NCBI GenBank assembly: GCA_015039365.1 | Contig: WION01000020.1 | Location: forward strand, 248,001-312,000 | Reading direction: 5' to 3' | Length of the DNA: 64,000 bases | Source: Amanita rubescens | Taxonomy: Eukaryota > Basidiomycota > Agaricomycetes > Agaricales > Amanitaceae | In this document: positions 33,555 through 46,046 of the stretch, one piece after another | How the letters are laid out: every line of letters begins with the position of its first letter | Position numbering within the stretch: the first letter of the stretch is position 1 | The notes under the pieces: model-generated | What the model was told of the DNA's origin: nothing | What the model saw: the letters and a program-made list of their open reading frames with translations, nothing else | The model's database searches: none | Translations under genes and position numbers: made by a program

Positions 33555-35993
33555 CTAGAAGTATCCTTTAGCTCGCCTTAGCTCTGCCAGGTCTTGCCGT
33601 AGTCTATCAATTACCTCATTCTGACCCGAGGTTTCTTCGGTCCCCGGTGCAGGTTCGTCAAGCTGCGGGATCTTGGCGGCAACCCGCTCGGCATCATCAA
33701 GATTACCATTCGAGATAAATCCACGCAGCAGGGCACGATAAAATACGCTGTCAGGGATGGGGAAGAGGGTCGGCTTATCGCCCGATTCAGGGTCATAGCC
33801 AGAATGTTCTTCTCTTTCCTTTTTTGCTGCTTCCATCTGTTCCATAATCATAAATGCGCGTCTAGAATCCCCTTCTTGAGCAAAGGATCGGGCAACTTCC
33901 GTTAAGTGATGTTTATTGGGCGCGGTCCCTGCGCGGACCATGTCGTTCAATAACGATGCGCCGAGGGAAGCAACTGATGCTTCGCCGGAAGTTTTCAACA
34001 TTTTTCGGAAAAAGGGAGTATATGCGGCGGCCGGTACTTTGGAGCGCCACGTAGACGGAGGGACTAATGCGGTGCTGCACTTTTCAAATTGCGAAGAAGG
34101 GCTGGACATGAAAGAGGAACCTTCTGTTGCGATTTGTAGCAGCTTCTGATAGAGCTGTTGAATGTTGTCTCCTGCCGTCAGTGCCACAAGAGCGTGCCAC
34201 ACAAGGGTGGTGTGACCAGTTGTCGGCCAAAGCTGTGTCTTTAATAGCAGTATGTCTTGCTCTGACATCCCCATTCTGAATGAAAGACGCATAGGGTTGG
34301 GATTCCATGATACCTCCTCTGTTGAACCGTATTCGTTCCTCCTGCAATCACGAAACTCGCGATAGAGCTCAAGTACGTTTTCTTTCGGCAGAGCGCTGAT
34401 ATAAAAGTGTTTCACGTATGTTTCCAAGACGAGCCCGGGCATGCCTGTCCGATAATAGTACAGCATCTCGGCGAAAAGAAAATGAGATGCGGGCCCTCGG
34501 CCAAGCCTGAAAGCACGACGACGGAGAAGGCGGATGGCACGTCCGTTCTCATCCGGTAGATAAGTCATGTACGACGTAAAGAATGAAAGGACTTCTTCCA
34601 GAGGTGGCGGCTTCGTGAATAAATGCTCGGTAGAAGAGGCGTATGCATTCTTAAGACGCCGAAGCGTCACAGCCATGATTCCCACCGGAGATGGCGAGGG
34701 TAGGTCCAGATCCATGTCAACGATCGCTTGATCTTCTAGTTCAGCAAATGCCTGAGTCTCTCCGCTTTCGCCGTACGCTTCCTGATCGGATGTGCCAGGT
34801 TCGGCAAGTTCAGGGAGTGATTCGTCGTTATGACCGATATCTCGAGGTACGCTGTGGGCGAGAGGCTGGCCCGCAGGAGGGTCTTCCAGTAAGCTATCCA
34901 CGTATGGTATCAGCTCATGATGCGCCGGATCGGACGATCGTTCTAGGTGAAAACGCAGCAAAGCGTGCACGGTCCACTTTAGCTTGAATTTCTTCTCGCG
35001 CAAGCCCTTTCGAGGTAGCAAAGTGAGGGCTTCTTCCAATCGACCCGAAAATGCCAACCAGTATAGAGAAGTTGCCCGAAATTGCCGCGCTGTCGCTCTT
35101 CGCATGGTTTTGTTGAATTGGGATGAATAAAGCTGCTTGTTGGCAGCCTTTGTGTCCCTGAGGAATTGAAGGCAAACTTCTGAAGAGGCGAATCGGGCGA
35201 TGATGGGAATGGTATACTTTTGGACGAGGTTTTGGTAGCCTTTCCGGAAGAGAATAAGAGAGAAGCGAATGATGAGATCCATGTTGATCAATGGAGCGTG
35301 TAGGATACGTTTGCGTATCTCGCTGAACGAGCGTACTTTGTCCGCTGACCAGGACGGCGGAATGTACGAGAAGAACGTTTCGAAGCGTGTCAATTGCTCT
35401 GCAACGGCGCGCGTGGAGCTTGACTCGAGTAAGCTGTCCAACGTGGCGATGGCAGCAGCCTCGTACACCAAATTGAACCGGGGTTCTGAACCCAGCTGTT
35501 TCACCTCCACGAGTATGTCGTAAGCCTCGTCGTGTTGCCCTGCACGGAGCAGCTTCCAGAGGTGGCGGTCTATAGACGTTATTTTGCTCACGGTGGTCGC
35601 AACGTGAGTTTCGTACTCTGAAGATTCCTCCTCGAAAATCGACATGTCATCGGTTGAAGGTTGAGGGAGCATAGCTGGTAGGGTATTGGTGATGACGTCC
35701 ATCACAGACGGCTTTGGGGGTTGGGACGCTGAAGCAATGGAGACGTATTCTTCTGCATAGTCTTCGAACACGTTTTCAGACTTCGCCTGTCCATTTTCAT
35801 TTGCTGTCGCCTGCGGCAGCGCCCCGTCCACTGTCTGTTCCGTTTCCGTCCTTGAGTAATGCGCAATGTGCAGTTTACTTGGGTAAACTGTACCATAATT
35901 TGCGCTGGAAAATGTCCTAGCCCCAGCAGCCCGGGCAGAGCGCGCGGGTTTGAACCACTGTAAGCGCACCAATGCCCATGAGCCAGCTAGCAT
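33555..35993 (-). CDS. Mitochondrial PPR-like protein
   Basis: An uninterrupted 812-residue ORF. The N-terminus (LVRLQWFKPARSARAAGARTFSS) is rich in Arg/Ala/Ser without acidic residues, as expected of a mitochondrial presequence. The rest is all-helical with helix pairs of about 35 residues that resemble degenerate pentatricopeptide repeats, clearest in the C-terminal part (LGASLLNDMVRAGTAPNKHH, EVARSFAQEGDSRRAFMIME, FYRALLRGFISNGNLDDAER). Fungal PPR proteins act in expression of mitochondrial RNAs. No specific orthologue is recognised. Confidence 0.6.
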   Translation of the reverse strand: MLAGSWALVRLQWFKPARSARAAGARTFSSANYGTVYPSKLHIAHYSRTETEQTVDGALPQATANENGQAKSENVFEDYAEEYVSIASASQPPKPSVMDVITNTLPAMLPQPSTDDMSIFEEESSEYETHVATTVSKITSIDRHLWKLLRAGQHDEAYDILVEVKQLGSEPRFNLVYEAAAIATLDSLLESSSTRAVAEQLTRFETFFSYIPPSWSADKVRSFSEIRKRILHAPLINMDLIIRFSLILFRKGYQNLVQKYTIPIIARFASSEVCLQFLRDTKAANKQLYSSQFNKTMRRATARQFRATSLYWLAFSGRLEEALTLLPRKGLREKKFKLKWTVHALLRFHLERSSDPAHHELIPYVDSLLEDPPAGQPLAHSVPRDIGHNDESLPELAEPGTSDQEAYGESGETQAFAELEDQAIVDMDLDLPSPSPVGIMAVTLRRLKNAYASSTEHLFTKPPPLEEVLSFFTSYMTYLPDENGRAIRLLRRRAFRLGRGPASHFLFAEMLYYYRTGMPGLVLETYVKHFYISALPKENVLELYREFRDCRRNEYGSTEEVSWNPNPMRLSFRMGMSEQDILLLKTQLWPTTGHTTLVWHALVALTAGDNIQQLYQKLLQIATEGSSFMSSPSSQFEKCSTALVPPSTWRSKVPAAAYTPFFRKMLKTSGEASVASLGASLLNDMVRAGTAPNKHHLTEVARSFAQEGDSRRAFMIMEQMEAAKKEREEHSGYDPESGDKPTLFPIPDSVFYRALLRGFISNGNLDDAERVAAKIPQLDEPAPGTEETSGQNEVIDRLRQDLAELRRAKGYF

Positions 35994-36231
35994 AGGACGC
36001 CCGCTCCGAGTTTCCGTCGTCGCCGAGCAAAGGAATTCTGTTTTTGGTTATTTGTCACAGTCACGACGTGACTCTCAAATCACATGACAACACGCGTGTA
36101 ATCTTTGTCGCGACGCCATTTTGTACTCTAACTCTAACTGCCAACTGCCAACCGCTACAAGCTGCTGCTCGCTGGACGAGCGTCTCGCCCAAACTATAGA
36201 ACTATAATCGCACTCTATTCTGGCTCTTAGT

Positions 36232-39200
36232 ATGTCTAATATTCCTCCTCGGGCACCTCCCATCAAGTATGCTGCTCCTCTGGGAACTCGCTGGGCCAGG
36301 GAGAAGGCTGCTGCCGGTGGCGCAAATGTTTTTGACCTCCCTACTGATCCTAAATCTATCGGACCTTGGATTCTTGGCGAATGCGTCGGGAAAGGTGCCT
36401 CTGGGCGTGTCAAAATCGCCAAACACAAGCGGACTGGACAACTCGCCGCCGTCAAGATTCTTCCTATTGCTCCTCTAGTCAACTCGCGCAACTCAATTGA
36501 GACGCAGTACGCTAAGTATGAAAAGTTTCGTCTTGGGATCGACCGCGAAATCACTATGATGAAGCTCATGAACCACCCTAATATTATGCGCATTTATGAC
36601 GTCTTTGAAGGAGAAACGGAACTCTACTTGGTCTTGGAATACGTCGAAGGCGGTGAACTATTTGATTTCCTCGTCAATCGCGGTAGGCTTCCTCCTCAAG
36701 AGGCGCTAGAATACTTCAAGCAGATCATCTACGGACTCAATTACGCCCATACGTTCTCAATCATCCACCGCGACCTGAAACCCGAGAATATTCTTATCGC
36801 CTCCTTGTTCCCACCCTTGGTAAAGATCGGTGACTGGGGTATGGCTGCCTTTGCTCCGCCATCTCTTCAGCTCGAAACAAGCTGTGGTTCTCCTCACTAT
36901 GCTAGTCCCGAAATCGTCAATGGCGAAAAGTATCAAGGTAATGCTACGGATATCTGGAGCTGCGGTGTTATTCTCTATGCTCTTTTGACTGGACGGCTAC
37001 CTTTCGACGACAAGAGTGTTCGCACCTTGCTTGCAAAGGTCAGGAGCGGAAGATACGAGATGCCTGTATGGATCGATCCCCTCGCCGGGGATCTTATCAA
37101 CCGGATGCTGGTGGTTGACGTAGCGCAGAGGATCACGGTGCGTTTATCCATCTTCTGTTATGATACAAACGCGAGACGGTATCTTTACAGATACCTGAAA
37201 TTCTCGCTCACCCCTGGTTAGCAAACGCCAATCCGCGAGCGAGGGTGAAGATGCTGAAGCAACCGGCCCCGCCGTTGCCACCGTCTCCCAGCCTACTTGC
37301 ACGTCCTATAGCTTCACCTGATCTTGTCGACCTAGAACTGTTTTCGTCCTTGAGGATCATTTGGGGAAAGCATGGGGATCCGTCCGGAGATGCTATCAAG
37401 AGGGACCTTTGCTCCCCTGCAGGTCATGGGGTGCATGCGAAGGCGTTTTACTATTTGCTTAACAAATACCGCGAAGAGTCGTACCGCAAGAGACTCGATG
37501 ATGGGGAAGATGCGGACGACGTGGCCGCGTGCAATGGCATTTCCAGATTGACGTTTGATCGTTACTGGGAGAGATTAGATGCGAAGATGGCTTCTCGCCA
37601 GCGTGCCGCTTCCGTCGTCCCGCTCTCGAGACGCAGGATCATGTCGAGCCCCGTTCAACCTCCAGACGCTGTTCTCCAGCGGCTGACTCCGTTGCCCCCT
37701 CTCATGGAACGCAGTGTCGGTAGGGCCCCCTCTAGGGCGTTACCAGCCGGTCCCCGACCACTTCCATATCCTCTTCAGCTGTCACCCAAGGTTCCGGTGC
37801 ATCATCATCATTTGGACGCACACGGTGGGCAATCGGTCGGACCGGCTCGACCGGCTTCCTCCATCGCTATACCGACTCGCAAGACCACGGCCGGTCCAAG
37901 GCCTCAGCCGCCCCGCAGAGGGCACACTTTCTCCCACGAACCCGAGATGCGGATAGCCTCCGAGGAAAAGCCGGTCGATCCTAGGACCATAGCTTATGGT
38001 TCTTTAGAAACATACGAGGAAGGGCGTAGAAATACCATTGCGACTGTTGCGCCCACCTCGGGGCGGAAAGATGACGTACGGCAGACGCGTATACCATCCC
38101 CAGTATTCCGTTCTCCTGTATCTACCCCTCCTGAATCTCGAAAGAACCAGGACCGTTATGCACCTCCTGACGTTCGCTCACCTCGTGCCTATATCCGCAC
38201 TCAGATGAACGAGGGTTCTCCTGTAAATGCACCGCCACTTGCTCTCATGAACCCTAGCAACGGTAGGACGCAGGCATCTGTTAAGGTCCATGTCGGCACG
38301 AACCAAGCTGCGGACCCGGCATATCACAAAGCTACACGTCGCGATGCTGAACCAAAAGATCATGGACGCAAGCGGGTTGATAACCGCGATATAGAAGATA
38401 AGGAGAATCAGGGAGTATCAGTATCTGCCGCGGGTGGAGCACCAGGTGTTAGGCGCACATCTGGCGTTGGACTAGGCTCGGGAACCAGCAATAACCGTGG
38501 TGTCTGCCAGGAGATGGGCAATGTCATATACATCGGGACGGGGAATACGCCAATCGCCAAGAGCAAGAAGGAGAAGAAGAGCAAGCGTAAGTAATGGCCC
38601 GCCCAGTTGTCGACCTCACTAATCGACTTTTACTTAATAGCTCCTGCTCTCGAACTTCCGGCGAGGCGATCGACCATGTCCGCTCTTGGATCCCCCATGT
38701 CGCTATCCTCCCCTGTAGCATCTAACAATTCGGGATCACCTGCTCGACTTTTAACCTCGCCTGTAGTTGGCGAATTCAAGGGGTGGTTTTCCAGCCTGTT
38801 CAACTGGAAGAGTAGCGCGAGTGGGAGTGGTCAAAGCAATGCAATCTATTCACCAGACGACTTATCGAAGACCTGCGTGGACGTTGCGAGGTTGCTGGAG
38901 ACCTTGGGCGTTATCGTCGTGTTTGAAAAGCCCTGCGACAGTCCGTCAGACGATACCGTACGGCTCAAATGCCGTATCGAGGAGCTGAGCGTAGATCATC
39001 AAGCGAACATCAGTCTGAAGCCGGTTCGTTTCAGGGTGGAATTCAAGCCAATTCAACAGACAGGGCCGCTGATACGACCATCAGCCTGGTCTCCCCCGCT
39101 TTCCCCGATAACGGACAATGCGTGCTTCTTTTTGCCTCCTAATGACGATGGTCCAACGATCAATAATCAAACGCCCTTACTCTCTGCGCCCAATCCTGGT

Positions 39201-39569
39201 CTGACGCCGCGTATCAGAATGAGTATGCTTCCTGTCGTCATGGGCGCTCCTTCCTCTGGTCAGAACACGCCAATGCCAAGTCCCGGTCTGAACGAGCTGC
39301 ATATGAGTCCTGGAGCTGGTCCTTCTAGCAACGACAATAGCAATGGTTCTGACATTCCCTATGGTACCTTGTGCGGCATACTACTAGTCTACGAGAAAGG
39401 ATCGACATCCTCGTTCAAAACTATCTGGCGAAAGGTAAAAGATGCTTATGGTGGCAAGCTTCCCGTCGTTCAATCTCCGAAAGACTTCAGCGCTTTCAGC
39501 CCTATAATGGTTAGCACGCCCGTGTCCCAGGCCTGCCCTACGGGGCATTTTTCGAGCCCGGGCTGCTGA
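36232..39569 (+). CDS. HSL1: HSL1/GIN4-type (Nim1-related) protein kinase
   Basis: Exons 36232-37137, 37191-38586 and 38641-39569 join in frame to 1,076 residues. An N-terminal CAMK-type kinase domain (about 45-315) shows the glycine loop GECVGKGASGRV, the lysine in AAVKILP, HRDLKPEN, GDWGMA in place of the usual DFG, CGSPHYASPEIV and DIWSCGVILYALLTGRLPF. A long basic, Pro/Ser-rich region follows, and a C-terminal part (YGTLCGILLVYEKGSTSSFK) resembles the KA1-like ends of this family. Members phosphorylate Wee1 regulators and couple septin or cell-size cues to mitotic entry at the cell cortex. DFG to DWG keeps the metal-binding Asp. The exact 3' end (39569) is the first stop in frame; an extra short exon cannot be excluded. 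Confidence 0.85.
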
Positions 39570-40895
39570 GCGGGATCGGACGCACTGTAATTTAATTGAC
39601 ATACTAGACAACAGGATACCAACATGTACAATATTGATTGTAAACTATTTCCATCACAATAGACTAGAGATATTACATTTCTGACCAGACGCCCAAGGCG
39701 GAATCTCAGTTGCGCGCTCGCTTGATAATTTAGGTAAAAAAACTTAATGAACCTCCTGTCAGCGGCGAAAAGACGGAGGCCTGTGGAATCTGTATAAAAT
39801 AGATGGTGAATTGTCGCGACGGCTTAGGAGTATCGTAGAAGACTCGATCGCTTCGCTATCGCCTTCCATGGATCGCGATAGAAGAAGATTTGTGTTCCAT
39901 TTTACTAGAAAGGTAATAGAATGGACAGTTGCCCTGAGAGAAGAGCGTGCTATAAAAAGCCGCGTGTGACCACACATTGTTGAGTTCAAAATCCCACTGT
40001 TGGTGGCCACAACAATCATTTCAAGCTAGTTCCATTCTATACTTGCCTAAAGCGTTCCCAGAACCCCCGAAAATTTGTCGGCGCGAGAGTGTGTTCTGAA
40101 ACAAACAACCTTTTCGCAGAGAATAGAGACCCATATCGTTAGATCGTGGGTCAAATCCCAAACACGCCACATTGTGGGGTCCCATAATTCGTTTTCTTGC
40201 ATCTCGGCTCACTCCTTTATGAGCTACTTGGGCAGATAGGGGTAAGGTTCAGTCATATCGACTGCTTACCACGGTCGTCTTATAGTTGTTCCGTAGGTAG
40301 GGAAATTGGATATGAAACTGTTATACAGTTATCTTGCGTGAGATTATTATGCTGTATGAAAGGATAGGGTTTCGTAAAGCTTTCCCTTGGCCATTTGCAC
40401 GTTAGGGAACAACAACCCCCACGCGGTTAATAACTCAAAAAGGACCTGTGGCTATTAGGTGTGAGCATGACGGCACCATTCAGTTGATTACTGGACCTAA
40501 AGATCTGCGCTAGCACGTGTACCACAGTCAGAGTAATACGCTGGGCCGTCCAAGTGTTCGAGGGCTTATAAACCAATCCAAGTCATGTCGTAACTGTTCC
40601 ATAATGGCTGTCACTCATCTGTCGTCAAATGACCACTGCGCGGCCTGCGCGTGTTGTAGCTACAATTCATACCAACGATCGGTGACTTGTAGAAGAGTTA
40701 AAAAAGAGTTCATAAGCAGTAAGCAGCATGACAAACTAAGGAACGCATTAACGCCGGGTCTGACGTGGTCTGTAGTCACACCACAAACCATATTGGTTAC
40801 CAAATTGGGAAGCTTGGCTAAGCCTTCCGTTCCTAATACGACTAAACCACGCTTTCGTCACATTGCACCCGCCGGAGATCAGCACAGTGGCCGGT
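39570..40895. other. Intergenic, 1.3 kb, no gene seen
   Basis: Only short ORFs without motifs occur. A TATA-like CTTATAAACC lies at about 40564, roughly 330 bp before the MAD1 start. A 157-codon forward ORF (40517-40990) overlaps the MAD1 start in another frame and is treated as chance. Confidence 0.45.
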
Positions 40896-43484
40896 ATGAG
40901 TTCTTCAAGAGTTCCAAAGCGGGATTCACTGGCGGCGGAGCTGGAGAGAGGTTAAGGTCTTACAAGACTTTGTGCACCATCCATTACTGACGTTGAATAG
41001 ATCCACAACTTTCCAGTGCGAAACGCCAACAACGACAACAGTTGTTCACGTCTACTATTGCTCATGCTAGTCTCGAAAGGCAGTTGGCCACCTCTCAGTC
41101 GAATAAAATGGAGTTGGAGGCTAAATTACGCGAGAAGACTGCTCTGGTAGAGAGGTTGGAGCGCGACCGACGGTGGCTTGCAGACCGGGAGAAGGAGCAA
41201 CAGGAGGAACGAGAGCGTGAGCGTGCTGAGCACGCTGAGGAGAAGGTACGTGGTCTACTCGTACTTATGAATGTGACGCGTATCGATGATTTATATGACA
41301 AAAGCGCAACTTCGATGCCACAGTTCGGGACCTCCGAACAAGGTTAACGTCATTGCAGGAGGAACATGCGGACCTCTCCGACGCGCATACTACCATGTCC
41401 CAATCGACGTCAGGCTCTGTGGCATCCCTTAAACTACAGATTGCGTCTCTCAATGCTGAACAAGTGGCACTACAAGCCGCCCTGATGGAATCGCAAGCTC
41501 TTACTTCCCAGCAGGAAGCCACCATCGAATCTTTGCGGTCTCAGCTTCTGTCTCAATCACAGGGGGAGAGTAGGAAATCATTAAATGAAGACGAAGCGCA
41601 TGATATGGCAGTCATCCGCGACGAACTGCACCGACAGGCGTCGTACCTTCGCTCCCTTGAGAAGGATAACGCTAAACTCACGCGAGAAGTGACTATGCTC
41701 CGAGAGAATAGTGCTAACGTTGAAGTCATGCGCGAAGAGAAGCGGGGACTGGAGCGGAAGCTTCGCACTATGGACGAAATGCGTAACAAAGTCGTTGCGC
41801 TGGAAGCTGAAGTTGAAGCCGCGCGAAAAGAGAGAGAAGCATGGTTCGCAAGTGATGTCCATATATGCGCTCTTTGCTAACATCTGTCCCATCATTAGGG
41901 CTTCGTCGCATCCTCCGGAACCCGAGTCTTTGTCGTCGTCAACATCCGGTGCCCCTCCGGTCGCGCACACCCAACAGATAACAACATTGCGACTTGAACA
42001 TGCGGCTCTTCTTGAGTCTCATGGATCAACGGCTGCACTTCTACGTTCCCGCGATGCTGAACTGGCCGCCGCTCGAGGACAGTCCGAAAAATTGTGCAAA
42101 AATATCGTCTCACTTGAGGAACACATCCGTGCATTAGAGCAGAAGATGCGTAGGCGGGAAACTCGCCTAGGCACAGCTGAACGTGAAATTGGGTTCCTCC
42201 AAGCTCTAGTGGTAAGAGTGATTCTTAGTGGTCCATCCTTCGCACTCAAAATCGTGATCCTAGGCCTCTTACACGGCAGAGGCTAGTCATGCGGGTGCAA
42301 CAGGCAATGAAGAAAGCTCCCGCGCGTATGAAGCGCAAGTAACACGTGTTAACCAGCTCGAGACCTTGCTTGCGCAGTACAAATCGGCCAATCAGGCTCT
42401 ATCTCAGGAGGTCGATGCCATGGGTGATGAGACAACCGTAACGAATGCCGATGACCCAGATTCTTTGGTCAAAAAGGCAGCATGGAATAAAGAAATGCGC
42501 GTGACCTTGCAAAAAGAGGTCGAACGGGCTCGTGAAGAAAAAACGAACCTGCAGCAGAGTACGTTATCGATCTACCAAGTCTCCCGCCGTAGAATGACCA
42601 TCCTGACCACCCTGCAAAAATAGAAATTCTGTCCCTGGAAGGCACGATGACCGATCAAGCGGATCGGATTGATAAGCTCGAGCAGGAATTATTTGAGCTG
42701 ACCGGCGAGATCGCTGGTGGCAGGCATGTGCCACCCGGCGTCCGTGTCCTCTGCATGCGCGAAAATCCAGAGCAGCAATGGTTCGATCTGAGGCAGGAAG
42801 CCATGAATCGACTTCGAGGCGAAAATGAAGCGCTTTTACGGCGGTTAGGCGTGCTGGAAGAGAAGGCGAAGCAAGCCGGAGTGCAGGGCCAGACGAATGA
42901 CGAACAAGCGGCAGGACCTGATCTTGTACCAAAAGAAAGCTTTGAACTAGCGATGAAAGAAAAGCTGGAGCTACAAGACGTCGTTAAGCAGAAAGAAAAA
43001 AGGCTTTTGAGACTTCAGCAGGTACATGATGGCCCGGCGAGCGACGCCCTAATTGTGGCGTTTGACTTTTTTTGCTAACCTTTTTTTCCCGTGGCACAGG
43101 TATTCACTTCCAAAAGTACCGAATTTCGGGAGGCCATAGCGTCTATACTGGGCGTGAAGCTAGCCTTTTATCCCAATGGTCAAGTGCGCGTGACAAGCAC
43201 GTATGACCTCGGTGCATCGTTCGTGTTTCAGCCTATCAAAAGTATGTATTAGGATCTCCTTTTTTACCACGGTCACAACGGCCACTAAACGACGTAATAT
43301 AGCTGCTGGCCAGGAGGCGACGGTGGGCATGCGTATGCAGCTCGTTGCGCAGGGTGAGGGTGGCCCACAGGACTTGCCTAACATGATGCATTACTGGATC
43401 GAAAAGGAGCAATGTATACCCGGATTTATGGCGAGCATCACGCTGGAGAGTTGGGAGAAGCATAAAAGTGGAGGAGGTACCTAA
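40896..43484 (+). CDS. MAD1: Spindle assembly checkpoint protein Mad1
   Basis: Eight exons (40896-40950, 41001-41245, 41305-41843, 41899-42211, 42282-42558, 42624-43021, 43100-43241, 43303-43484) join in frame to 716 residues, close to Mad1 of other species. Most of the protein is predicted coiled coil rich in Glu/Leu/Arg (for example LERQLATSQSNKMELEAKLR). The C-terminal globular domain is diagnostic: VFTSKSTEFREAIASILGVK, then LAFYPNGQVRVTSTYD. Mad1 sits at nuclear pores and unattached kinetochores and recruits Mad2 to inhibit APC/C-Cdc20. The Mad2-interaction motif should lie shortly before the C-terminal domain. The donor at 41844 (GTTCGC) is weak but is the only one that keeps the frame. 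Confidence 0.92.
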
Positions 43485-45301
43485 TCTGTAGAATCGGCCT
43501 GGTCTTTTCGTCCGTTGTTCGGCAGTCATCTCGAGTCTGCGAGTGGCGTAGTTGGATAGGATCTAGGCTACCTGATTTATATAATATTCTCGACGCTAAT
43601 CACTCGATCTAGAATTTGGCCGCCGATGAAAGTATTTTACTCTGTGCCCCATTTTGGTTTGATCGACTTGGCAACCATCCAAAAGTCATCGACGCCGAGT
43701 ATCTATGTTTGTTTGAGTCCGGAGCCTCGTGCGTGCTTTGTGTTGTCTAACGACCAGGCACAGATGAGCCGCTGCCTTTTTGGCGCCAACTATGCTAGGG
43801 CCACCTTACGGTCCGTAGCCACAGACTCATTCCTTTTTGTTTACTAGCTTTATTACCACAAATAGTAGTCCGAAGGCTTCAGCCTTCGGGGACTGCGGAG
43901 CGCACGAGAACAATTGCTTATCTCTCCGCTGCAAGTTCCGCCGTAGCGGTACCGGTCTTTCGCACGAGTCAGCGCATTAGAATTGAGACAACTGAAACGC
44001 TTTTCTCTGAAGAAAAGTAGGTTGACTAGTTGTCCGTTGACATCAGGCTTCTTGTCAGGTGCTGTGGAGATTGATGTCACCCTTACGCCGGGGTCCGACG
44101 TGATGATGGCTGAATAAAATGGTGCGGTACGGGCGCCCTGCCGCCGCTCCATCTCCATTGGCAGCGGAAAATCGCTACCTTAGTGGGGTGGAGGCAGCAC
44201 AGGTTCTTCTGAGTAACGCCTGTCGGTTCAGTAGCATTTTAGCAACCAGTTACTACTGCGGCTGCGCTTGTGTGCGGGCTCAACGTCCTAGGTGAGGGCA
44301 CCTGTCGTAAATAGGAAGCTGCGATAGCGCTCAGGCCAGATGACCCCTATCCGTATATGGGACCGTCGCACTGCCTAGGAAGCAGGACCCTGCGGCAGAC
44401 TTTTCTTTTGAATAGGGAAGATGCCTATATAATCAATGGCATCCCTGTGGAAGGGATAACATGACCAAATGTCCTGTGCCAGCGCATATGCGAGGGCTGC
44501 CATATCAATATTTGGCTTATAGACTTTGTTTCAAGACATAATGATCAAGGACCTCCGGAAACACTCAAGGACCGTAATACTTCTAGCGCTGGCATGGAAA
44601 CAAGTAACACTCGTATACATGGCGCTATTATCCTGATACGCTGTGGGTATGGCCGGAGAATGCCGGAATGCCCCTGCAATGGTATGTCCAAGTAGTAGGA
44701 TACTTGGGTGGTCACTGACTCCGGTGTAAAGCTGTGTAAGTGGTAACTAGCGCAGCCAGTGTACTCCCGCCACAGCATCGTGTGAGTCGAGTTAAAGCAA
44801 ATTGATTAGGTGAAAGGGAGTCACCGTGAGTGATAAAATTAGGTGAGAGTCACTGGTGCCGAAACATGATGCGGGCAATCTAAAAATGATCTTGCCGAAA
44901 TTGGGGGTCTGAAAGAAAGAGCCGCGAGAATACCCGAGATGACGGGTTAGATGAATATTATATAGGAGAATTGCGCAAAGAGCAACGATGTTGGGCTGCG
45001 ACGGGCCCAGCTAGGCAAAGTCGAGAGAAGCCAAATATAGATGTGAGAAAGCGCTGGTGGCCGCGGGGGACGCAGAGCATGTGTGCATGGTGAAGGCGTG
45101 TGTGAGTGGAGGAGAGTATAAATGGAGATAGATTTGAGTAGAATCGAAAATCGATCTCGAAGTCCCTGGTTCACTGCACGTGCGGCCAAGACGTTGTTTG
45201 TTGATGCTTCTTGCCGTAAAAGTACAACAAGCCACAATTACCGCTTCCTCACCACGACTCCGCTCCATTGGTCTTTCCCTTCTATTTAACTCTCTCCTCC
45301 C
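43485..45301. other. Long intergenic region, 1.8 kb
   Basis: No protein gene is recognised. A perfect hairpin lies at 43871-43890. The segment from about 43860 to 44960 is GC-balanced and rich in possible RNA stems and GGAAAC-like tetraloop contexts (for example 44560, 44598). A TATAAA at about 45117 precedes the next gene by about 185 bp. Confidence 0.4.
43871..43890. other. 9-bp perfect hairpin
   Basis: CCGAAGGCT and AGCCTTCGG are separated by two bases. It may be a fold-back of a mobile element end or a chance palindrome; no element was delimited around it. Confidence 0.6.
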
Positions 45302-46046
45302 ATGGCTATCCTTGGTCCGCCCCATCTCCCCATGTTTAACCCTGCAAAACGTATGAGACGCAACGCTACCGCAGTTATGGCCGGGGCCTTCGATCCTCGC
45401 CCTTCTCGCGACGCGCTAACAAGTCTCCTCAATGGTGTCGGTCCCTACAAGGTCGTCGAGAAAGATGATGAGACGAGGAGGAATAGGCGGAGGGAAAGGA
45501 GGGAACGTGACAGGGAAAAAAAGAGGCAAAAGGCCGCAGGCGAAGGCACGTCAGAAGGAGCTCATTGCAGAGGGAAAGTCAGACGCGGTTTCCAGCGCCC
45601 AAGTCGCCAGCTCCAGCGCACCACCAAAAATGCAAACGTCCACAACATCCGCCTCGTCTTTCTGGCGCGCCCGGCCAGCCATACACATAGCCACCATGCA
45701 ACGATCAGTGTCCGTTACACCGCCTCCTACATCATCCCCCCCTCCCTTTGCATCGACCTCTACATCGACTCCAGCACCCTCTACATCGCTCGGCACGTCG
45801 CGCACATCATCCAAAAGGCCACATACTCCTGATGAAGAGCAGAAATTCGATCCTCTTTCGCTGGAAACAAGACCCCGCAAGAAGCGGGTGGCTGTTAGGA
45901 AAGGCTGGAAGGGTTGGGTGGAAGGCTCACCCCCGCCGTCAGAGAAACTGATCAACCTAGATGCTGTCCCTGTTCTTCAGGAGAGGAGGACCCGTAGCGG
46001 AAAAAGCTTCGATGCCATCGGCGTCGGGAAAGACAACTGGGTATGA
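45302..46046 (+). CDS. Basic nuclear-like protein of unknown function
   Basis: Two coding stretches in different frames are connected by a likely 46-nt intron (45550-45595, donor GTCAGA, acceptor TTTCCAG), giving 232 residues. The N-terminal part is highly charged (ETRRNRRRERRERDREKKRQ). The middle is Ser/Pro/Thr-rich, and the C-terminal part is basic with an NLS-like RPRKKRVAVRKGWKGW. No domain is recognised. The intron is inferred from frame continuity only; without it a 176-codon ORF continues in the first frame. Confidence 0.55.

Noticed and set aside
40140..40165. B-box-like gggtcaaatccc
   Set aside because: The flanking bases do not form a five-pair T stem and there is no A box upstream.
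40517..40990. Forward ORF of 157 codons before MAD1
   Set aside because: It overlaps the first MAD1 exon in another frame and has no recognisable motif.
43541..43640. Possible tRNA with an A-box-like tggcgtagttgg
   Set aside because: No B-box or T-arm follows at a suitable distance and no acceptor stem closes.
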